Assembly: GCA_018296165.2 (NCBI GenBank)
Contig: JACKQL020000057.1
Span: 1-64,000, forward strand
Direction: 5' to 3'
DNA length: 64,000 nucleotides
Source: Termitomyces sp. T153
Lineage: Eukaryota; Basidiomycota; Agaricomycetes; Agaricales; Lyophyllaceae
Shown here one piece after another: positions 56,731-64,000 of this stretch. Under the pieces are notes generated by a model. That model had not been told where the DNA came from. It made no database searches and saw only the letters and a program-made list of their open reading frames with translations. Position numbers and translations under genes: made by a program. Positions within the stretch are counted from its first letter, which is position 1, and every line of letters starts with the position of its first letter.

Positions 56731-57915
56731 TGTCAGGTTCCGCTGACCTCGGGGGCTCAGCTGCACTGGGCGAGTCCTTACTAGGTGGGCGTGATCCCCT
56801 TGCACTGGTAACCAAACACTCAAAAATGTTCCGGGCACTGAAGGCTTGTGTGGATAATTGGTGGGATGTGATCCGGACAGATCTGGGGAGGTCCGGAGAA
56901 GTCGGATTGCAAGGAAACGAGACGGTCTTGGTGGGGTTCAGGCAGAAGACCATATGGGAGATTTGCGGAAGCAAAGGAGTAGGCGGCTGTGTGATCAATG
57001 GGAGCAGAGCCGGGGTTTGATGGGAGATCATTTGGAGTTGATGGAGTCCAGGACCAAGCGAAGAGCAAGGTTTGGACCTGGCGAAGGAGTGTTGGGGTTC
57101 ATAATCGTAACCGCAGAGTTCGTAAGGTCGTTAAGGTTGATGAAGACTTGGGCACAATGGTGGGATGGAGTCACCGAGACAGCGTCAGACGAAATGATAT
57201 GGAACAAGAGTAGATTCGAGTGGAGGTACGAAATGATGATGAGAACAATAGCGGAATGGAGACAAGACAAGACCGGGAAACTGAGATAAGACCGGGAGAC
57301 TGAGATAAGACCGGGAAACTGAGATAAGACCGGGAGACTGAGATAAGACCAGGAGACTGAGATAAGAAAACAAGACATGAAACACGAAACACAAAAAGGA
57401 AACAATCAGACCATAGGTAACGTTAAGCAATATCAAGACTAGAGTACGAAGAGCTACTTGACGGCTTATATACTGACTACCGGAGAACTTCGGGGTACGT
57501 CGGCTGTGGCGGCGGGGCTTGGCGGAGCTTGACGGAGTGGGCGGGTGTTGGTTGCAATTGAGGATCGGGCCACGCTGATACATTGATGGGATCATTGGGG
57601 AACGTGGGTCGCCCCAAGGTTGTCGTGATACTCCGGAATAGGTTGGAGGAACCAGGGTGTTGAGTCGATGATGGGTGGCAAAGATTGGGAACAGCGGGGG
57701 TGGTTCTTGGGGTTTGGGAGATCCAGGGTAAGTGTCAGTGGCTGCAGGGGAGGCGTCAAAGTTGGCCAGGGGGCCATCGGAGTTAGCCGGGGAGGCGTCA
57801 GAGTTAGCCGAAATAGGCGTGGGGCATGGGCGGAAGTTCAGCGGAGCGTTGGGGGTTTTTTGGGGGTTTGGGGGGTTGATGGACGATGTGCGGGGGTTCA
57901 GGGGACGGGTCATGA
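56731..57915 (-). repeat. Young solo gypsy LTR with target duplication (LTR D)
   Basis: 1185 bp, on the plus strand TGTCAGGTTCCGCTG... to ...GGGTCATGACA, flanked on both sides by ATTGC (56726-56730 and 57916-57920), a perfect 5-bp target duplication. A tandem GACCGGGAGACTGAGATAA motif occurs about five times at 57271-57365. It is full of CpG, unlike the element it interrupts, so it inserted recently. There is no internal retrotransposon sequence, so it formed by LTR-LTR recombination. Open frames in it are not genes. Confidence 0.93.
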
Positions 57916-59155
57916 CAATTGCAGCAATTTCACAATGGCAACTTTGAGGACTTCAGGCAGTTCTATATAGATGGCCAAGGGGTGATGTTCCAGAGGAATA
58001 CCACCTATGATGCATAGCCACAGGACTATGTTCCACTAGAACATACAAGGTTCATAAAGAGGGAAGAGTGAGGATCTCACTCTCCCCTGGCAGACAAGCA
58101 TGTTGGGACTATGAGTGGCTCCAATGTGCATCATAGGCTGACCAACCAAAGAAGAGATGCCCCTTCAAATTGGTCTAGCAACCAAGTAATGAGTGGAGTA
58201 GATATCAAACAGAGATCACCTGGGGGTTATTCTGAGTCTACTCTGCCCTTGACATCTTGTTGAGGACTGCCTGGGCCAGGTGGAGGTGATGGAGGACCTG
58301 GAAGAGGACTGCCATTTCCTGGTCAAGGACTATTACTGCTCCTGGGAGGAGGTCTACTGGATTCTAATGGACAAGATAATGGTCCAGTGGATGAAGAGGA
58401 TGACAGAAGTTGTAGAGCTGGTGGGAGAAGGACTACAGTCCTCCCAGAGAGACAGCCACAGCAGTTTCCAATGCTGCCACAGCACCATGGAAATTTCACC
58501 ACTTCTGGAGTGGAGGAGGCTCACAAATATTACCACCAGACAATGCATGATTGTTTACAGGCAGTGATGGAGCAAATGCTTGCTGTCAAACTAGCAATTC
58601 TAGATAGACTCAAGCCTAAAAGGAGTGATCTGTCAAAGACAAGATCACTCCATATGCTGGATCTGCCAAGTTCAGTGAACTTAAAGATTGGCTAATGAGT
58701 GTCTGCATATTTTATGCAGTAGCTGTAAGGGTGACCTCTGGAGGCTGTGGCTCAATCACACAACTGGCAAAGGGAGATCCAAAGTTTATTCAGCATAGTG
58801 TAGTGTTTACAAGCATAATTACACACCTGGCAAAGGGAGATCAAAAGAGAACAAGTCTGAACATCCTCAATGCCAGTGTTTGGAAAATTTACTTGAAGTC
58901 ACATGACCAAGTTACATGCATCAACAAGTCAGCAGATCACATGATCAGGGGTCTGGTCACAGTGGTCCCCTGATAGTAGCTCAATATGGTGGAGATGGGC
59001 ACAAGTGCAAGAAAGTCCTGATTTAAATGGACTTCCTCACTGCAGGTGCCCTGAAATAGTACCTGCAACATGTAATACATGTCAACAGAGCCCAGTCCCA
59101 CTGGAGATTTGAGGATATGATCCTCAGATTGTACAATTGATTTGTACAGCCCTCA

Positions 59156-59596
59156 ATGATACAGGATGCATGTGATGCAGTTTATGCAGTCAATGAGGGA
59201 GTGCAAGGATTTTATGATGCCTTGCTTGACTATGCTCAAAACATGGCCATGTTCCCCAATGAATTCACCATTTGTGAGCAGTTTTTGGAGGGGATACCCT
59301 CTGACATACTGGTGGTGTTAATACATGATGGTGGGCTTGTTCCCAAAGTAAATACTGTCAAGGAGTTTGTCTCAAAGGCCTACAAGAATAGCATTAAAAC
59401 TGCTGTGCACTACTTAGAGTGCAGCACTAAGAGTTGGTCAGGATGGCAGCTGTTGTCAGCAGCAGTGCACTCCCCAAAGCTTGGGACTGCCTTGGCTAAG
59501 CCTACAGAAGTGGTTGGACATCATATCCACCCACAACCATCTAGGTTGGTAAAGAGGCCCACTGTATGTGTGACCTTGAGACCTATGCAACTGTGA
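59156..59596 (+). pseudogene. Gypsy gag capsid fragment
   Basis: The 146-codon open stretch has NEGVQGFYDALLDYAQNM, FTICEQFLEGIPSDILVVL and KVNTVKEFVSKAYKNSIKTAVHY, the pattern of the retrotransposon gag capsid domain. Upstream pieces (58280-58695) are proline/glycine-rich and contain MEQMLAVKLAILDRLKPKRS. Stops at about 58980 and 59597 break the frame. Confidence 0.75.
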
Positions 59597-60168
59597 GTCA
59601 CTTTGGGCCTAGGGCCTTTCTGACTAGTGGGTACAGTACAGGCAGCAAGAAAACATCTCACTGCAGGAAAAAACATGGTGGCCATAGCATCTGGTGAGCC
59701 AGGTAAGGATGCTGGCCAATCCTCTAACTATCAAAGTGCAGAAAGGTTGGGCATTTTGCTTGCAAATGCAGGGAGCTGGCTAAGCCAGCTTCTCAAGTAT
59801 TTGTGTGAGCAGCACATACTGCTGCCTCTTCAGATGTGGGGGATGCTGACAATGAGCAGGAGGAGGAGCCTGCTGAGCTCAATGAGGAGAATGTAGCTGA
59901 GTCCAAAGGGACTCAGGAGAATGAGGAGGAGTATGATGAATTGGAAATGTATGAGCATGAGTATTATACTCTGGAGAGTGATGATGAGGGATTGTTTGCC
60001 CTCACAGAGGTCCCTGCTGCCAAGCATGAGAAGAAGGAACCTGGTAATGAGGTCTGCATGCATAAGGTATGGATTATGGTGGCTAAAGACACCATAGACT
60101 GACCAGTGCTGCCAGCATGAGATAAAGAGTGTCTCATCACTTTAAGTGGAGGTTAATGGCCACTGAGT

Positions 60169-60561
60169 GTGGATGCTGTGGGACTCCGGGAGACAACCTC
60201 CAGAATCACACCATTGTTTGCTTATGTGGCTGGGATACATGTGGCACCACTGGCCACACCCATCATCCTTCAGCTGGGAATGATTGGAAGTCATTCCATT
60301 GTGAACTATGGAGCCAGGGTGACCATGAAGGTTCCTGGCAAGTTCTGCAATGTCTATGTAGACATTGCAAATTTTGATCACTACAACATGATCATAGGGA
60401 CACCATTTATGAGGGCCCATAAGGTCCTTCTGGATTTTGAAAATGACTACGTGGTCATTGATGGGATAGAGACTCCAGCTTACAAGTTGGAGTTGGAGGA
60501 TGCTGATGGGCATGTGCAATACTTCCATACTGTGGAGAAGTGGCATGACAAATGGCCATGA
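60169..60561 (+). pseudogene. Gypsy aspartic protease fragment
   Basis: FAYVAGIHVAPLATPIILQL, GSHSIVNYGARVTM, VYVDIANFDHYNMIIGTPFM and AHKVLLDFENDYVV match the order of gypsy retropepsin and the stretch after it. The catalytic D-S/T-G is not visible in this frame. Confidence 0.75.
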
Positions 60562-60814
60562 CTCCCTAGTGGACTCAAGCAGCCCACCATGGAAGAGGTA
60601 GTGGATGATGATGGGTGGGGTGTGGGTGATGAAGAGTTTATCCAAGAACCATCCATCTCTACTGATTGCAGAGGAAGAGTATCAGAAGAGTACTCTTCAG
60701 GAGGGGAGGAGAGTATGCCAGAAGGATTGAATCAATCCTTTGACAACAAGAGAGTGAAGAATTTGGGATAGATTAATCCCAAGGCCTACCCTTGAATGGG
60801 CATACAATCTACAA

Positions 60815-61910
60815 ATGCCACAGCAGTGGAATCAGGTCATAGCAAACCTGACATGGCAGGAAGGGGTAAGAAAGTTGACTCCTGTGGGTGAAGTATACAG
60901 ACTGGCTATGGAGAATGAGATATCTGAGCCTAGTGAGTTTGAATACTCATGGAATAATGCAAAAGGCAGGACAAACTGTTGTTCTGCCCAGCTAAACATA
61001 CCAAATGAATTAGTGATTTGTTTGATGGCTTTGTGGGACAAGTATGCAAAGGTAGTGCCACAGTTGAAGGTGGCCAAGAATGAACATTGTTCTTGGCCTA
61101 GAGTAGATGACAGGAAGGCATGGCCTTCCAAGCTAACAGAAGGTGATATTCCTTGCCTTTGACAGCAGTGGTATAACAAGTTCCAGAACATAATTAATGG
61201 AACTAGGAGGAACTTCCTCCATGGCATGGAGTGAATCATGAGATAAATCTCATAGATGAGACCAAACAGTACTTATACTTTATGCCAAGGTGCCCTAAGT
61301 CACTTCAGCAGCAGTTGCAAGATAGAATTGATCACTATGTGCATGCTAAGTAGTGGGAACCTTGTGCAGCTAACCAGGCTGCACCATTACTGTGTATTCC
61401 AAAGAAGGATGGATCTTTTGTAAACTGCATTAGATGCATGCCAATGCAATGACAATACCATTAAGGATGTGACACCCTTACCAGATCAAGAGATCATTAG
61501 GGAAGATGTAGCTTGCACATCAGTGAGGTCAAAAATTGACCTCACAGATGCATATGAGCAAGTGAGGATATGTACATCAGACATACCAAAGACTGTATTC
61601 ATGACCATCACTGGTACATATTGCAGCAAGCAACTGTAATGCACCAGTGACATTTCAATGTCTGATGACATCCATATTTAGGGACATCATTAGAAAATGG
61701 ATGCATGTGTTCTTAGACAACATTTTTGTCTTTTCAGACTCCATTGAAGAGCATGAGCAGCATTTCTGAGTAGTCTTTAAAAGACTACACAAGAACAAGC
61801 TGTATCTTACATGGAAGAAGTGTGAGCTATATGCCAAGTGTGTAGAGTGCCTTGGCCATGTTATTGACATGCAGAGTATACACTCTGATATGGATAAGTT
61901 GAACAGGATC
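60815..61910 (+). pseudogene. Gypsy reverse transcriptase (broken)
   Basis: LRTDETKQYLYFMPRCPKSL-like sequence at about 61230-61330 (INLIDETKQYLYFMPRCP), KDVTPLPDQE at about 61470, KIDLTDAYEQ at 61530-61560, and VFLDNIFVFSDSIEEHEQHF at 61711-61770 are the RT palm. The catalytic LDD reads LDN (GAC to AAC, a G-to-A change). It continues to MQSIHSDMDKLNRIQEWHTP. Multiple stops. This is a plus-strand relative of 52620-54032. Confidence 0.8.
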
Positions 61911-62500
61911 CAGGAATGGCACACTCCTAGAACTTACAACAATATCCAATGCTTTGTGGAGTTGGTGAACTACATTGGGAATTTTCTGCCCAATATTTTG
62001 GCCTACACTGGGCCATTGATGGCAATGATGCAGAATGAATTGCCATTTCACTGGCAACCTATTCATCAATAGTGTTTTGACATGATTAAATGGATCTGTG
62101 CCAAAACCCTCATTATTTAGCCAATTAATCCTTGACGCAAGAATCCTATTTGGCTGATCTGTGATGCCTCAAAGACAGGTGTCAGAGCTATGTATAGATA
62201 AGGCCCAAGGCTAGCAGAAATGTTGGCCAGCTGGGTCCATGTCTAAAAAGTTTACTAATGCACAGCAAAATTATGTTGTGCATGGACTAGAGACATTGGC
62301 TATCCTAGAGGCTCTCCTCAAATGATAGGATAATCCTCTGGGATATAAGATCTGTGTCATAATGGATCATAAAGCCCTTAAGTGTTTCAAAACTCAACAG
62401 GATCTATCACTCTGTCAATGATAGTGGATGGATTATATGTCAAGATTCAATTTTGACATTATGTATGTTAAGGGAGAGCTCAATAATGTTGTTAGGGGAC

Positions 62501-62930
62501 TTTCATTTCTGACTTCTGCAGCAATTTTCATGGCTTGTTTCGGACTCCCAGAGATCTCTGGAGATTCTTGGAACTTCTCATAGTTCCTTGTCAAGCACTT
62601 TTTAGGGTTAGGGCTAGCTCTGGCCTTCTGTACAGTCATTCCCATGCCTCTGCCACCACTGATGCACTGCACTGAGCAGCAGGGATCCTTAGACTTGTCC
62701 TCTTTGGATTCCCCTCTGCTAGGTGATTAGTTACTACTATTTGTATTGTTGACTACCTCACTAATATACTTTGGATTCTCCTCTGCTAGCTGTGTGATTG
62801 AGCCATTGCTCCTGGAGGTTTCCCCTACAGCAGAACAAGTCTCTAACTCTGGTCTGGAAGCCCCTCATAGCCCATAAGGAATCTCTGAGCCCCTATCTGT
62901 TGCTTTTCCACCAGAATTAAGCACCTGCAA
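62501..62930. other. Spacer between two gypsy elements
   Basis: No clear coding on either strand; frames continue from neighbouring elements without known motifs. May include LTR remnants. Confidence 0.4.
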
Positions 62931-64000
62931 AACTCTATGTCTTAGCTTGCTAATCCAGATACCCCCCTGGAGGCTCTGGCCCCTCAGGACAAAGCCTGGA
63001 CTCACTTGCTACACTTAGAGAACCAGGTGCAACTGACTCAATTGTCCCTCATCCATCACACAACCAAACTCTACTCTCTGTCAGACCACTGATTATACTT
63101 CCCAATCCCTCCAGGCACTGCTAGAGCACCTGCACCCTATCTCCACACCACTCCTGGCAGCAGAACCACCCCCAGCAGTCACTATAGCCATCCTATAGCT
63201 CTGGTAACCCTCCAACTATGGATCCCATGCTCCATGCTCCCAGACACATATGATAGTGCTTACTCTGGTGGAGAGTGCTTTCTCCAGTCCTGTCTCACCT
63301 ACATTCACCTCAGCAGAGATGCTTTTGACTCTGATGCATTGAAGATAGCTTAGATGCTGTTGTATATGAAGTCTGGACAGGCCTCCACCTACATGTTACA
63401 GGTGTTCCAATGCCCTGAGGGGTTGGAAGCTTTGCAGATTGGGCCATCTTTGCAAAAGACTTCTGAGTGGAGTTTTCTCCAATCAACCCTGCCAAAACCA
63501 CTGCTTTAGTGCTGCATGATAGGGAGCAGTATGGGCAAGGGAAGCAGATGCTGGATGAGTACATCAACTCATTCTGGGGGCTAGTCAAGCAAGCCACCTA
63601 CTCCAATAGTCTACAGCTGTGCCTTGCATTTTGGAATGGCCTGCACTCTGCACTAATAGAGCACATCAACAACCTGGCCAAGGGCTGCCTGGATGATGTG
63701 GATGATGAGAGGATTACCTCCTAGTATAAGGTGGCCCAGAATCAGTGGCAGCTCATGAAGCTCTGATGGGAGCTCTGCTGCTTGTACTCAATGCAGTGCT
63801 CTGCTCCAGTTGCCAGCTTCTATTACCCCACTCCTTTATTTCCAGCACTTGCTCCTGCTCCAGCCATCCCCACACTATACCCCTTGCCACCAGGCATTCT
63901 CATGGATGTAGATGCAGCCTGACAGCACTGCTCAATGCTGCTACTGTGCCAAAGATGCAAGAAACTGGGGCACTTTGCACAACACTGCCCTTTAGGTCTG
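62931..64000 (+). pseudogene. Gag of a further Ty3/gypsy element (partial)
   Basis: Readable pieces in order: NPDTPLEALAPQDKAWTHLL, GECFLQSCLTYIHLSRDAF (63271-63327), MLLYMKSGQASTYMLQVFQ (63355-63411), a Pro/Ala-rich stretch, and DEYINSFWGLVKQATYSNS (63555-63611). CQRCKKLGHFAQHC at about 63949-63990 is a CX2CX4HX4C zinc knuckle. TAG at 63352-63354 (relatives have Trp) and TAG at 63722 interrupt it, both readable as G-to-A or C-to-T changes. The element continues past the window end, where protease and RT are expected. Confidence 0.82.

Larger units (their letters stand above)
55559..62500 (+). mobile_element. Ty3/gypsy retrotransposon, plus orientation, decayed
   Basis: In order: an N-terminal region (55559-56617), a younger solo LTR inserted at 56731-57915, gag (57950-59900), protease (60169-60561), reverse transcriptase (about 60815-61910) and RNase H (about 62080-62500, ending near MSRFNFDIMYVKGELN). 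Integrase is missing. All parts carry stops and frameshifts. Order and strings such as QGFYDALLDYAQNMAMFP fit Ty3/gypsy elements of basidiomycetes. No flanking LTRs of its own were recognised. Confidence 0.82.

Noticed and set aside
57185..57970. Open frames up to 242 codons in LTR D
   Set aside because: They are within a solo LTR, with no family match; proline-rich reading is due to LTR composition and the short tandem motif.
1..64000. CRISPR arrays, bacterial operons, prophage or tRNA/rRNA genes
   Set aside because: None seen. The tandem repeats present lack unique spacers, and the genes are eukaryotic with introns. Small RNA genes cannot be excluded by eye.

Overview
This is nuclear DNA of a filamentous fungus, most likely an agaricomycete basidiomycete. 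The genes are split by many introns of about 45-60 nt with GT...AG borders. The transposable elements (RepHel Helitrons, Ty3/gypsy elements, a LINE with endonuclease, reverse transcriptase and RNase H, a PIF/Harbinger remnant) and a PriA-like cysteine-rich secreted family are of basidiomycete type. I cannot name the species from sequence alone.

The window alternates two kinds of DNA. Gene islands (about 8.3-19 kb and 31.6-51.3 kb) are compact and contain normal numbers of CpG. Transposon islands (1-8.2 kb, 19.4-31.6 kb, 51.6-64 kb) are mostly CpG-poor, and nearly every element in them is broken by stops that look like C-to-T (or G-to-A) transitions, as expected of methylated, repressed repeats.

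Layout. 1-6646: decayed Helitron with a RepHel gene, followed directly by a 1.6 kb non-coding relative (6647-8226). 8.7-18.8 kb: a TMEM135-like membrane protein (+), DPH7 (-), an AGTRAP-like membrane protein (+) and REV3, the catalytic subunit of DNA polymerase zeta (-). 19.4-31.3 kb: a Ty3/gypsy remnant with a small LTR element nested in its integrase, a head-to-head pair of LTRs, a C-rich unidentified block and a reverse-oriented LINE. 31.3-31.6 kb: a 17-bp tandem repeat and a CACTA-like foldback MITE. 32.0-51.3 kb: glucose-6-phosphate 1-epimerase (-), PP2A scaffold TPD3 (+), a broken PriA-like gene (+), a secreted orphan (+), ribosomal protein eS24 (+), ARP1/centractin (-), a cysteine-rich type I membrane protein (+), an SVIP-like VCP-binding protein (+), a bZIP factor (-), APC4 (-), the DEAD-box helicase DRS1 (-) and a short F-box-like protein (-). 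51.6-64 kb: a Harbinger remnant, two Ty3/gypsy copies in opposite orientation, another LTR palindrome, a young solo LTR with a perfect target duplication, and the gag of a further gypsy element running off the window.

The host genes are mostly conserved single-copy housekeeping genes and do not form a metabolic cluster. Several pairs are divergent with very short intergenic gaps (78 bp for DPH7/AGTRAP-like, 180 bp for epimerase/TPD3, 109 bp for ARP1/membrane protein), which suggests shared promoters. I rebuilt many gene models by hand from splice signals and family conservation; the joins given are inferences unless stated otherwise. I found no convincing new enzymatic system. The most unusual material is in the transposon structure: tandem Helitrons with a nested terminal palindrome, head-to-head LTR junctions at two loci, a gag-only small LTR element, and a visible age gradient of CpG loss.
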